Of a stretch of DNA of 64,000 bases, positions 8,966 to 17,196 are shown in pieces. Numbering within the stretch: position 1 is the first letter of the stretch; every line of letters begins with the position of its first letter. The stretch covers positions 8,066,501-8,130,500 of the forward strand of contig NZ_AP023356.1 in NCBI RefSeq assembly GCF_018324205.1, read 5' to 3'. Under the pieces are notes generated by a model. That model made no database searches. It was not told the DNA's origin and worked only from the letters and a program-made list of their open reading frames with translations. Both the position numbers and the translations under genes were made by a program. Source of the stretch: Actinoplanes ianthinogenes (GTDB lineage Bacteria; Actinomycetota; Actinomycetes; Mycobacteriales; Micromonosporaceae).

Positions 8966-10195
8966 TCAGGCGCGCAGGTGGGACTGCAGCACCAGGGCTG
9001 CCGCCCCGGTCGCCGACGCGGTCGCCGCGGCCAGCGAGACCGTCACCGTCACGTTGCGGTGCCAGGTGCGGGCGTCCGCGGTGGCCAGCCTCCGCATGAT
9101 CGCCGGACCGTAGATCGCCGACGCCGCCGCGAACCCCGGCCCGGTCAGCACCACCAGGTCGATGTCGAGCAGGTTGACCAGCGACTCCGCGGCCGCCGCC
9201 ACATAGCGCGCCGACGACTCCAGCAGCGACCGGCAGTGCGGCGCACCGGCCCGGGCGGCCCGCGCGACCGCCCCGAACTCGGCGGTCACGCTGCGGATCG
9301 GCTGGCTCAGGTCGAGACCGGCCTCGGCCGCGGCGACCCGGTCCGAACGCGCCGCGGTCACCACGGTCCGCGGCCCGGCCAGCACCTCCAGGCAGCCCCG
9401 GCTGCCGCACCAGCACTCCGGCCCGAACACCTCGAGGCACAGGTGCCCGAACTCGCCGGCGCTGGCGTGGCTGCCGCGCATCGCCCGGCCCTCGATGACG
9501 ATCCCGGCGCCGATCCCGCCGCCCATGTAGAGCGCCGCGAAGGCCCGGTCCGGTCCGACCCGGGCCACCCAGTACTCACCGACGGCCGCCGCGGTCGCGT
9601 CGTTCTCCACCAGGACCGGCCAACCGGTCGCCGTGGCGAGTCGCCGGCCCAGCTCGTCGCCGGGCAGGCCGCGCAGGTGCGGCAGGACGTCGTCGGAGGG
9701 CAGGCCGCCGCTGTGCGGGCCGGGCCAGACGATGCCGACGCCGAGGCAGCGGGCCGGGTCGACGCCGGAGCCGGCGAGCAGCACGTCGATGTCGGCGGAG
9801 AGGGCGCTGAGCACCGACTCGGGGTCGGCGCCGAGCGGGGCCGGGCGGGCCAGCCGGGAGATGACGCCGCCGGTCTGGCCGGTCAGCACGTACGTCGTGG
9901 TGTCCTCGTCCAGGTGCACGCCGACCGCCAGCCGCGCGGCCGGGTCGAGGCGTAGCAGGGTGCGCGGCTTGCCGCCGGTCGGGGTGCGCCCGGTCTCCAC
10001 GACCAGGCCCTCCTCCAGCAGGCGGCGGACCGTCATGGAGACGGCGGCCTCGGTGAGCCCGGTCATTTTCGCCAGCTCGACGCGGCTCAGTGGCTCGGAG
10101 GCCCGGATGGCGTCGAGGATGCTCTCCCGGGCGCCGGGACGGCGGCCCCGGCCGGGACGTCCGCCCGACGCGGTCGCGCCGACGGTCTCTCTCAC
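8966..10195 (-). CDS. ROK family transcriptional regulator
   Basis: This 409-residue regulator has an N-terminal winged helix (residues about 20-80, LSRVELAKMTGLTEAAVS) followed by a sugar-kinase-like ROK domain. The zinc-site signature ECWCGSRGCLEV follows GEFGHLCLEV, as in NagC/XylR-type ROK repressors. Phosphate-loop Gly residues (YMGGGIGAG) are also present. It lies downstream of the alpha-galactosidase gene on the same strand, separated only by two small overlapping ORFs. It probably controls the galactoside/mannoside genes in response to a sugar. GTG at 10195 overlaps the stop of the second small ORF. Confidence 0.9.
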   Translation of the reverse strand: MRETVGATASGGRPGRGRRPGARESILDAIRASEPLSRVELAKMTGLTEAAVSMTVRRLLEEGLVVETGRTPTGGKPRTLLRLDPAARLAVGVHLDEDTTTYVLTGQTGGVISRLARPAPLGADPESVLSALSADIDVLLAGSGVDPARCLGVGIVWPGPHSGGLPSDDVLPHLRGLPGDELGRRLATATGWPVLVENDATAAAVGEYWVARVGPDRAFAALYMGGGIGAGIVIEGRAMRGSHASAGEFGHLCLEVFGPECWCGSRGCLEVLAGPRTVVTAARSDRVAAAEAGLDLSQPIRSVTAEFGAVARAARAGAPHCRSLLESSARYVAAAAESLVNLLDIDLVVLTGPGFAAASAIYGPAIMRRLATADARTWHRNVTVTVSLAAATASATGAAALVLQSHLRA

Positions 10196-10278
10196 TCGGT
10201 CACCCTCTCCGGGCCGCGTTCAGACGTGGCGTGCACGAAAAGCGCCGCCTTCGACCGTGGCGCGCACGAGAAGCTCAC
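10192..10278 (-). CDS. 28-residue coupled mini-ORF (second copy)
   Basis: This small frame starts at GTG 10278, which overlaps the stop of an identical upstream mini-ORF (GTGA), and its own TGA overlaps the GTG of the ROK gene. The peptide starts MSFSCAPRSKAALF and ends RGPERVTE. It sits wholly inside the 83-bp tandem repeat, and its 3' end carries a GGAGAGGGTG ribosome-site sequence ahead of the next start. It may serve only to carry ribosomes through; a function for the peptide is not known. Confidence 0.4.
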   Translation of the reverse strand: MSFSCAPRSKAALFVHATSERGPERVTE

Positions 10279-10361
10279 TCGGTCACCCTCTCCGGGCCGC
10301 GTTCAGACGTGGCGTGCACGAAAAGCGCCGCCTTCGACCGTGGCGCGCACGAGAAGCTCAC
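10275..10361 (-). CDS. 28-residue coupled mini-ORF (first copy)
   Basis: This frame has the same sequence as the copy downstream. It starts at GTG 10361, 4 bases after the alpha-galactosidase stop (TGA, 10368-10366), and ends in a TGA overlapping the GTG of copy two. The chain alpha-galactosidase, mini-ORF, mini-ORF, ROK is therefore continuous for a translating ribosome. Confidence 0.4.
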   Translation of the reverse strand: MSFSCAPRSKAALFVHATSERGPERVTE

Positions 10362-10365
10362 TCGG

Positions 10366-12513
10366 TCACCCTCCCCGGGCCGGATCAGCCGTGACGCGTA
10401 CGAGCAGGACGCGGTCCGGATAGAGCACCGGGAGACGGAGCCCGGCGGCGCCGAGCGTGCGGCCGTTCAGGCGAACCCCCTGGGGCGTGCACCAGGGTAA
10501 CGCAGCGCCCCAGGCGGCGGCGTTACCGTCAGCTACGTCACCCGGCGGTTGCGGCCGCACGTGATAGGTCCGCGCCGGGTCCAGGCCGGGCAGACCGGCC
10601 GTGCCGGGCGGGTAGGACGCGCTGGTCGACGTGGCGATCAGCGCGTAGAGGGCATCCGACTTGTCCTGCGCGACCACCCCGGTCACCTGAAAGGCCGGAT
10701 CCGCGAGGTCGGCGTGCACCAGCGTCCCGGTGTGCAGCAGCCCCCGCACCTCCTTGTACAGAGCCACCCACTCCGACAGATCAGAAATCTCGGAGCCGGA
10801 CGCGCGCGTGAGGTCCCATTCGATCCCCAGGTGACCCCAGATCGCGGTGCCGGCCCGCATCGAGAGGGGTGACGAGCGGTGCGTGGTGTGACTCAGTGGG
10901 GCCCCGATGTGCGATCCGATCAGTTCCAGGGGGATCAGCAGGCTGGTCCACCGCTGGATCGTCACCCGCTCGTGCGCGTCGATGCAGTCCGACGCCCACA
11001 CCCGGTCGGTGCGCTCCAGGATCTCCAGGTCGACCCGCCCGCCGCCGGACGAGCAGGACTCGATCTCCACGCCGGGGTGCCGCGCCCGCAGCTCGTCGAG
11101 CAGGCGGTAGACCGCCAGCGTCTGGTCGTGCACGCCGGGCCGCCCGCTGCTCGGGTGCCCCGCCTCGACCAGGTCCCGGTTGTGGTCCCACTTCAGGTAC
11201 GCGATGTCATGCTCGGTCAGCAGCGCGTCGAGCCGCCCCAGGAGGTGCGCGAAGGCCGCCGGGTTGGCCAGGTCGAGCACCTGCTGATGCCGGGCCGGCC
11301 GGGGCAGCCGCGCGCCGGTCGACATGATCCAGTCCGGGTGCGCGCGGGCCAGCTCCGAGTCCGGGTTGATCATCTCGGGCTCGACCCAGAGGCCGAACTC
11401 CAGGCCGAGCCCGCGGACCACGTCGATCAGCGGGCCGAGCCCGTCCGGCCAGACGTCCGGCGAGACGAACCAGTCGCCCAGCCCCGAGGTGTCGTCGCGG
11501 CGGGAGCCGAACCAGCCGTCGTCCAGCACGAACCGTTCCGCGCCGACCGCCGCGGCGGCCTTGGCCAGCTCGGTCAGCCGGGCCAGGTCGTGATCGAAGT
11601 AGACCGCCTCCCAGGTGTTCACCACGACCGGGCGGGGCCTGACCGGGTGGTGCTGGCGGGCGCGCAGATACCGGTGGAAGCGGTCCGCGACGCCGTCCAG
11701 GCCGTGCGCGCTGTACACCGCGTACAGCCAAGGGGTTTGATATGTCTCGCCGTCGGCGAGGCTCACCTCGCCGGGCAGCAGCAGTTCGCCGCCACCGAGC
11801 GCGGACCACCCGTGATAGGTGCGCTCGGCGATCGAGCGGGCGCCCCCGGAGAACGCGGTGTGCAGCGCCCAGACCTCACCGCCGCGGTTGGTGAAGGCGG
11901 GCGTGCCGGCGCACAGCAGGTAGGCCGAGTCGTAGCCGGTCCGCCCGGTCCGGTTCTCCCGGACCCGCAGGCCGTGCGTGAAGGCGGTCCGCTGCGGCTG
12001 GCGTTCGCGCAGGTGGTGCCCGGTGAAGTCGAGCAGCTCGGCGGCGCGCTCGGGCACCGGGAGAAAGAGCGTGAGATGCTCCAGCCAGTAGACGCCGGGT
12101 CCGCTGCTGGTCAGCGCGGCCCGCCCGCGCAGCACCCCGGCGGGGTGCAGTTCCAGATCGATGGTCAGGTCCAGGCCCGCTTCGCGATCGGTCGCCGTTA
12201 TGCGTACGCCCCGAGCGTCCCGTTCGATCCCGGTGACCGCGAACGCCGTCGCCCATCCGCGCCCGTCCCGATGTCCGGCCAGCCCGGGCGTGCCCAGCCA
12301 GCCGGACGACTGCTCGGGGATCAGGGACACCCGCACCGTCCCGTCCACCGAGAAGCCGATCGGCTGCGGAGCCAGCGCCGGCAGCAGGTCCGATGTGATC
12401 TGCTCGTCGTCGAGGGCGGCGCCCCAGTGCACCACCGACGGCAGACCGGGGCCGCGGCAGTCGAGCACGAGGCTCACCCCGGCGGCCGTCAGGTGTACCA
12501 GGTCCGGCCCCAT
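10366..12513 (-). CDS. Alpha-galactosidase, glycoside hydrolase family 36
   Basis: The 715-residue enzyme shows the GH36 layout: N-terminal beta-sandwich, central TIM barrel and a C-terminal beta domain. The catalytic nucleophile Asp lies in YLKWDHNRDLVE and the acid/base Asp in ASDCIDAHERV; WTSLLIPLELIGSHIG and RFVLDDGWFGSRRDD are further conserved segments. It removes alpha-1,6-galactose from galactomannan or raffinose-type sugars. No signal peptide is seen, so it acts on imported oligosaccharides. The divergent beta-mannosidase is the natural partner for galactomannan breakdown. Confidence 0.93.
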   Translation of the reverse strand: MGPDLVHLTAAGVSLVLDCRGPGLPSVVHWGAALDDEQITSDLLPALAPQPIGFSVDGTVRVSLIPEQSSGWLGTPGLAGHRDGRGWATAFAVTGIERDARGVRITATDREAGLDLTIDLELHPAGVLRGRAALTSSGPGVYWLEHLTLFLPVPERAAELLDFTGHHLRERQPQRTAFTHGLRVRENRTGRTGYDSAYLLCAGTPAFTNRGGEVWALHTAFSGGARSIAERTYHGWSALGGGELLLPGEVSLADGETYQTPWLYAVYSAHGLDGVADRFHRYLRARQHHPVRPRPVVVNTWEAVYFDHDLARLTELAKAAAAVGAERFVLDDGWFGSRRDDTSGLGDWFVSPDVWPDGLGPLIDVVRGLGLEFGLWVEPEMINPDSELARAHPDWIMSTGARLPRPARHQQVLDLANPAAFAHLLGRLDALLTEHDIAYLKWDHNRDLVEAGHPSSGRPGVHDQTLAVYRLLDELRARHPGVEIESCSSGGGRVDLEILERTDRVWASDCIDAHERVTIQRWTSLLIPLELIGSHIGAPLSHTTHRSSPLSMRAGTAIWGHLGIEWDLTRASGSEISDLSEWVALYKEVRGLLHTGTLVHADLADPAFQVTGVVAQDKSDALYALIATSTSASYPPGTAGLPGLDPARTYHVRPQPPGDVADGNAAAWGAALPWCTPQGVRLNGRTLGAAGLRLPVLYPDRVLLVRVTADPARGG

Positions 12514-12608
12514 CGGTGTCTCCCTACCAGCGTTGACGGGCTTCGTTCAGTTGCTTAAGAATGTTAGCCGCCCCGCCTGCGGCGGCACTACGACAGGAGC
12601 CACTCGAA
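12514..12608. promoter_or_regulatory. Divergent promoter region of alpha-galactosidase and beta-mannosidase genes
   Basis: The 95-bp region is noticeably more AT-rich around 12545-12568 (TTCAGTTGCTTAAGAATGTT), with the palindrome CTTAAG near its centre. It must hold both promoters and is the likely place for ROK or LacI-type control. An AGGAG (12594-12598) serves the beta-mannosidase start. No clear -35/-10 pair is assigned. Confidence 0.4.
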
Positions 12609-15065
12609 ATGATCAGAACCGACCTGCACGCGGGCTGGACCGTGCGCGCCGCCGGTGGACCGGTCCCCGCGGAGCTCGCCGCCGAGATCGTCCCGGCCAC
12701 CGTGCCCGGCACCGTGCACACCGACCTGCTCGACGCCGAGCTGATCCCGGACCCGTTCCTGGGGGAGAACGAGGCGGCGCTGGTCTGGTTCCACCGGGCG
12801 GCCTGGCTGTACGAGACGACGTTCACGGCCGCGCCGGCCGCCGCGGACGAGCGGGTCGACCTGGTCTTCGAGGGGCTGGACACGGTCGCGACGATCACGC
12901 TGGACGGCGCCGAGCTGGGCCGGACCGCGAACATGCACCGGAGCTACCGGTTCGACGTGCGGGACCGGGTGCGCGACGGCGGGATCCCGCTGGCGGTGCG
13001 GTTCGACTCGGCGCTGGAGTACGCGGAGGAGTTGCAGAAGGTGATCGGGGAACGGCCCCGGCCCTATCGGCACCCCTTCAACGCCGTACGCAAAATGGCT
13101 TGTTCCTTTGGTTGGGATTGGGGTCCTGACCTGCAGACGGCGGGCATCTGGAAGCCGGTGCGGGTGGAGCGGTGGCGGGTGGCGCGGCTGGCTTCGGTGC
13201 GGCCGCTCGCGACGCTCGACGCCGATGGGACGGGGCGGCTCACGCTGCACGTCGAGGTTGAGCGGTCCGGTTTGTCCGCCGCAACCGATCTCACCGTGGA
13301 GGTCACCGTCGGCGCCCAGACCGCTCGCATCGTGATCCCGGCGGGCGACATTTCGGGAATGATCGAGATATTGGTCGAAGGTGCACAGGCCTGGTGGCCG
13401 ATCGGCTACGGCGACCAGCCGCTGAGCGACGTTGTCACGACTTTGCGTGATGAATCGGGCGAGCTGGACGCGCACCGTGCGCGGGTCGGGTTCCGGACCG
13501 TCACGCTGGACGAGACCGCCGACGAGATCGGGAGCGCTTTCACGCTCCAGGTCAACGGCACCCCGATCTTCGTCCGCGGCCTCAACTGGATCCCCGAGGA
13601 CCACCTGCTCACCCGCCTGACCAGGGAGGTCTACGCCGCCGCGATCGACCGGGCGGTCGAGGCCAACACGAACCTGCTGCGTGTCTGGGGCGGCGGCATC
13701 TACGAGAACGAGGACTTCTACGACCTCTGCGACGAGCGCGGCATCCTGGTCTGGCAGGACTTCCCGCTGGCCTGTGCGGCGTACGCCGAGGAGGAGCCGC
13801 TCCGCTCGGAGATCCTCGCCGAGGCCCGGGAGAACGTCGCCCGGCTCACCCCGCACCCGTCGCTGGCCCTGTGGAACGGCGGCAACGAGAACATCTGGGG
13901 CCACGAGGACTGGGACTGGAAGCCCGCGCTCGACGGGCTGACCTGGGGCGCCGGTTACTACTACGAGGACTTCCCGGCGCTGCTCGCCGAGCTGGACCCG
14001 ACCCGGCCCTACCACCCCGGCAGCCCGTCCAGCCCCGGTCACGACCCCGAGGTGATCCACCCGAACGACGACCGGTACGGCACCCGGCACGAGTGGGAGG
14101 CGTGGAACCGGGAGGACTACACCCACCACGACAACTTCCGGCCCCGGTTCTGCGCCGAGTTCGGCTGGCAGGCGCCGCCGACCTGGTCGACGCTGCGCGA
14201 GTCGATCGCGCCGGAGGACTTCGACCAGGAGTCGCCGGCGTTCCTGCTGCACCAGAAGGCGGAGGACGGCAACGGCAAGCTGAACCGCGGGATGGCCCAC
14301 CACATGCGGGTGCCCGAGGAGTTCGAGGCGTGGCACTGGGCCACCCAGCTCAATCAGGCGCGGGCCACGGCGTACGCGATCGCGCACCTGCGCGGCCACG
14401 CGCCGCGCACCATGGGCAGCATCCTCTGGCAGCTCAACGACTGCTGGCCGGTCACCTCGTGGGCGGTCGTCGACGGCGCCGGGCGGCGCAAGCCGGCCTG
14501 GTACGCGCTGCGCCGCTCCTACGCGCCCCGGCTGCTCGCCTTCCGCGACGGCAACCTGGTCGTGGTCAACGACAGCCCGGCGGCCTGGCGGGGCGCGGCC
14601 GGGTTGCGGCGGGTGGGGTTCGACGGCACGGTCCTGGCCGCAGCTTCACACCCGCTGGATATTCCGGCCCGGTCAGTAAGGATCATCCCGTTGGACGAAG
14701 CCGTGATCACGCCCGGCGACCCGGCCCGGGAGGTGCTGGTCGCGGAGGCCGACGGGCTCCGGGCCACCCACCTGTTCGCCGAGGATTTCGATCTCGCCTA
14801 CGATCCGGCGGCGCTGTCGGCGGACATCAGCCCGGTCGAGGGCGGATACTCCATCACCGTGACCGCCGCCTCGTTCGCCCGTGACATCGCCGTGCTGGCC
14901 GACAAGATCGACCCGGACGCCGTGGTCGACGACATGCTCGTCGACCTGCTGCCGGGCGAGACCCACACGTTCCTGGTCCGGACGACCTGGGCGGATCCGA
15001 GTGGCTTCGTGGGTCCGGTGGTGCTGCGCTCGGCGAACGCGCTCGCCGCACCGGCCGAGGCCTGA
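12609..15065 (+). CDS. Beta-mannosidase, glycoside hydrolase family 2
   Basis: The 818-residue enzyme has the GH2 order of sugar-binding, immunoglobulin-like and TIM-barrel domains. The acid/base Glu is in WNGGNENIWGHEDW and the nucleophile Glu in FCAEFGWQAPP. MACSFGWDWGPDL and LLRVWGGGIYENEDFYD are typical of beta-mannosidases. It cleaves terminal beta-mannose from mannan and mannobiose. ATG 12609 has AGGAG 10 bases upstream; the frame is open further upstream but without support. No signal peptide is present, so it acts inside the cell. A sensor-like gene follows 5 bases after its stop. Confidence 0.93.
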   Translation: MIRTDLHAGWTVRAAGGPVPAELAAEIVPATVPGTVHTDLLDAELIPDPFLGENEAALVWFHRAAWLYETTFTAAPAAADERVDLVFEGLDTVATITLDGAELGRTANMHRSYRFDVRDRVRDGGIPLAVRFDSALEYAEELQKVIGERPRPYRHPFNAVRKMACSFGWDWGPDLQTAGIWKPVRVERWRVARLASVRPLATLDADGTGRLTLHVEVERSGLSAATDLTVEVTVGAQTARIVIPAGDISGMIEILVEGAQAWWPIGYGDQPLSDVVTTLRDESGELDAHRARVGFRTVTLDETADEIGSAFTLQVNGTPIFVRGLNWIPEDHLLTRLTREVYAAAIDRAVEANTNLLRVWGGGIYENEDFYDLCDERGILVWQDFPLACAAYAEEEPLRSEILAEARENVARLTPHPSLALWNGGNENIWGHEDWDWKPALDGLTWGAGYYYEDFPALLAELDPTRPYHPGSPSSPGHDPEVIHPNDDRYGTRHEWEAWNREDYTHHDNFRPRFCAEFGWQAPPTWSTLRESIAPEDFDQESPAFLLHQKAEDGNGKLNRGMAHHMRVPEEFEAWHWATQLNQARATAYAIAHLRGHAPRTMGSILWQLNDCWPVTSWAVVDGAGRRKPAWYALRRSYAPRLLAFRDGNLVVVNDSPAAWRGAAGLRRVGFDGTVLAAASHPLDIPARSVRIIPLDEAVITPGDPAREVLVAEADGLRATHLFAEDFDLAYDPAALSADISPVEGGYSITVTAASFARDIAVLADKIDPDAVVDDMLVDLLPGETHTFLVRTTWADPSGFVGPVVLRSANALAAPAEA

Positions 15066-15070
15066 CCGCG

Positions 15071-15904
15071 GTGGCCGGCGGGCTGATCGGGCTGGTGCTG
15101 ACCGGCAGCGCCGACCGGATCGGGGTGGAGCCGTTCTTCATGGAGCTGATCGCGGGCATGGAGGAGGCGCTCGCCCCGGCCGGGGCCACCGTGTTGCTGC
15201 TGGTGGTGCCGGACCTTGCGGCCGAGCTGGCCACCTACGCGCGCTGGGCGCAGGACCAGACCGTGGCGGCCGTGGTGGTGGTCAACCTGGTGCACGACGA
15301 CGTCCGCCCGGCGCACGTGGCCGGGCTCGGCCTGCCGGTGGTGCTGGCCGGCAAGCACCCCGGCCCGTACACCAAGGTGGTCACCGACGACGCCGGGGCG
15401 ATGACCACCGCCATCGAGACGCTCAGCGGGCTGGGGCATCGGGTGGTCGGGCGGGTCAGCGGGCCGGCCGAGTTGCTGCACACGGTGGAACGGACCCTGG
15501 CGATCCGATCCGCGGGCGCGGCGCACGGCGTCACCGTGGAGATCGTCGAGGGGGACTACAGCGCCGAGGCAGGGGTGCGTGGCCTGCGCGAGCTGCTGGC
15601 CGGGTCGCCGGCGCCGACCGCGATCGTCTTCGACAACGACGTGATGGCGGTGGCCGCGGAGCAGGAGCTGATCCGTTCCGGAGTGGCCGTGCCCGGCCGG
15701 ATCAGCCTGCTGGCGTGCGACGACTCGCCGCTGTGCGAGCTGGCGGTGCCGCCGCTGTCGGCGCTCAGCACGGACGTGCACGAGCACGGGCTGACGCTGG
15801 GCCGGGCCGTCCTGGGCCTGGTCCGGGGCGAGGCCGGGCGGGAACACCCCGGCCCGGCGATCAGCATCCGGCAGCGCGAGAGCACCGGCCCCGCGCCGGC
15901 CTGA
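15071..15904 (+). CDS. LacI-type sugar-sensor domain lacking a DNA-binding domain
   Basis: The 277-residue protein matches the periplasmic-binding-protein-like domain of LacI/GalR regulators, including IVFDNDVMAVAAEQELIRSG, VPGRISLLACDDSPLCELAVPPLSAL and a final EHPGPAISIRQRES. The usual 50-60-residue helix-turn-helix is absent: the protein begins directly with the first strand (GGLIGLVLTGSADRIG), and the stop of the beta-mannosidase is only 5 bases upstream, so no room exists for it. No signal peptide is present. It may be a sugar-sensing partner of another regulator, or a remnant. Confidence 0.75.
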   Translation: MAGGLIGLVLTGSADRIGVEPFFMELIAGMEEALAPAGATVLLLVVPDLAAELATYARWAQDQTVAAVVVVNLVHDDVRPAHVAGLGLPVVLAGKHPGPYTKVVTDDAGAMTTAIETLSGLGHRVVGRVSGPAELLHTVERTLAIRSAGAAHGVTVEIVEGDYSAEAGVRGLRELLAGSPAPTAIVFDNDVMAVAAEQELIRSGVAVPGRISLLACDDSPLCELAVPPLSALSTDVHEHGLTLGRAVLGLVRGEAGREHPGPAISIRQRESTGPAPA

Positions 15905-15907
15905 GAA

Positions 15908-16102
15908 TCAGCAGCCGGGAGGCGCCGGGACGACGTGGGCTTCCGGGCCCGGGTAGACCAGCCCGGTGTGGCCGTCGGACCACCGGACCTCGTAGGGCGG
16001 GGTGCCGTCCTGGTGATGCAGCCGGACGATGGTCCCCACCTTGTTGCCGTCCCCGACGTGCCGGCCGTTGACCACGATCTGGTCCCCTTCGTGCGCGATC
16101 AT
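15908..16102 (-). CDS. DUF1918 family small protein
   Basis: The 64-residue product contains the DUF1918 pattern: GDQIVVNGRHVGDGNKVGTI, then YEVRWSDGHTGLVYPGPEA. The family is widespread in actinobacteria, has an SH3-like fold by prediction and no known role. ATG 16102 has GGAGG about 7 bases upstream. The gene converges on the LacI-like gene with 3 bases between the stops. Confidence 0.88.
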   Translation of the reverse strand: MIAHEGDQIVVNGRHVGDGNKVGTIVRLHHQDGTPPYEVRWSDGHTGLVYPGPEAHVVPAPPGC

Positions 16103-16322
16103 GTGCCTGCCTCCGATCGGTGTTGTCGTCCCCTGGCAGCATCGCACCGTACGGCCGCGGTGCGTCCGGATTGCCGCCATCTGTGGATACAGGCATAGAG
16201 CCGCGAACCGTTGAGCGGGATGAATGCGCAGGTCACCGGCGGCTGTCGGAAGATTGCCGGGAGCGGTCCACAGCCGACTCGGGAAGGATGGCGGGAACGG
16301 GGAACCAGGTACGGGGGTGCCG

Positions 16323-16598
16323 ATGGTGATGATCGTGATCGTCGCGTTGACCGGGCTGGTGGTCGCGCTCGGCCTGGCCTTCTGGCCGTGGCCCCGGCGG
16401 CGGCACGAGCCGCGGCACCTCGACCGGCTGGTGGCGCCCCCACCGCCGCTCGCCGACAGCCTGGAGGGCATGCTCACCGCCCAGTTGCTGCGCGGCGAGA
16501 TCTCGTCGCAGCAGTATGTGCGGGCGTGTGAGCGGATCGCCGCCCGGGACGAGCGCCGGCACCCGATGTCGGTGCCCCGCGACGACCGCGGCGTGTAA
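16323..16598 (+). CDS. Small membrane protein with SHOCT-like tail (copy 1)
   Basis: This 91-residue protein has one N-terminal membrane helix (MIVIVALTGLVVALGLAFWPW), a short basic/proline linker and a C-terminal helical segment LTAQLLRGEISSQQYVRACERIAARDE that resembles the SHOCT short oligomerisation motif. ATG 16323 follows a G-rich stretch; ATG 16329 is possible. A paralogue follows about 70 bases later. Function unknown. Confidence 0.65.
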   Translation: MVMIVIVALTGLVVALGLAFWPWPRRRHEPRHLDRLVAPPPPLADSLEGMLTAQLLRGEISSQQYVRACERIAARDERRHPMSVPRDDRGV

Positions 16599-16668
16599 AC
16601 CCCGCGAACGCCGGGTATCGGAGGTCGGCTATAACTCTGTCCGGAACTCTCTCCGGAGGATGATCGCC

Positions 16669-16986
16669 ATGCTGCTGCTCTGCGTGGTCGGCGCCGCGCT
16701 GCTGGCAGCGCTGACGCTGGCGTTCTGGCCGTACCGGCGCGGTGGTGTGGCGGGCCCGGCGACCGGGCCCGGGCCGCTCTCGGCGGTGCTGCTGCCGTCC
16801 GCGGTCGCGGACGCACCGCCGCCGGTGCCGCGGGCGGCGAGCACCGAGGGGTTGCTGGTCATCCAGCTGCTGCGCGGGGAGCTCGACCCGGGGCACTACC
16901 GGAACGCGATGGCCGCGCTGGCCGCCCGGGACGAGACGCGGCATCCGATGCGCCTGCCCGGAGAGATCGGGCCCGCGGCGGAGTAG
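16669..16986 (+). CDS. Small membrane protein with SHOCT-like tail (copy 2)
   Basis: The 105-residue protein repeats the layout of its neighbour: an N-terminal helix (LLLCVVGAALLAALTLAFWPY), a Pro/Ala linker and the tail LVIQLLRGELDPGHYRNAMAALAARDETRHPM. The shared ARDE-RHPM ending shows that the two genes are tandem paralogues. ATG 16669 is chosen because GGAGG (16655-16659) sits 9 bases upstream; ATG 16660 directly abuts that site. Confidence 0.68.
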   Translation: MLLLCVVGAALLAALTLAFWPYRRGGVAGPATGPGPLSAVLLPSAVADAPPPVPRAASTEGLLVIQLLRGELDPGHYRNAMAALAARDETRHPMRLPGEIGPAAE

Positions 16987-17021
16987 CGGTTCGCTGCCCG
17001 CTTTCGATCGCTGTCCGACGC

Positions 17022-17076
17022 TTTCGGTACGCCCACCGCACGGTGCCGTGGGACGGTGCTGTGGGCGTACGCGAAA
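17022..17076 (+). terminator. Long hairpin downstream of the small membrane gene pair
   Basis: TTTCGGTACGCCCAC (17022-17036) pairs with GTGGGCGTACGCGAAA (17061-17076), about 14 pairs with one bulge, closing a 24-nt GC-rich loop. It lies 36 bases after the stop at 16986. Confidence 0.6.
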
Positions 17077-17196
17077 AGCCGTGGCCGCGAGGTGAAGCGG
17101 CCGTGCGCGAGCCGGAGTGTCGAGGGGCACAGGGCTGCGCGCGGGCGGGGGACCGGGGCCGGTGGAAAGCTGGGTGCGGCGACGAAGGGGTGGGGG

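Larger units (their letters stand above)
10192..10381. repeat. 83-bp tandem duplication between alpha-galactosidase and ROK genes
   Basis: Two full 83-bp copies start at 10192 and 10275 (TCACTCGGTCACCCTC...), and a partial third starts at 10358 and runs into the end of the alpha-galactosidase gene. Inside each copy the motif GTGGCGYGCACGARAAGC occurs twice, giving four copies in all. The unit is 3n+2 bases long, which is what is needed to chain frames with 4-nt overlaps. Confidence 0.9.

Noticed and set aside
8693..9955. Plus-strand frame through the GGCGG repeat into the ROK gene region
   Set aside because: It is antisense to the ROK regulator, whose motifs are clear, and begins in low-complexity DNA.
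10192..10381. Possible CRISPR or phage attachment repeat
   Set aside because: Only two and a bit units, without spacers, and the units preserve gene junction and frame, which a simple attachment site would not do.
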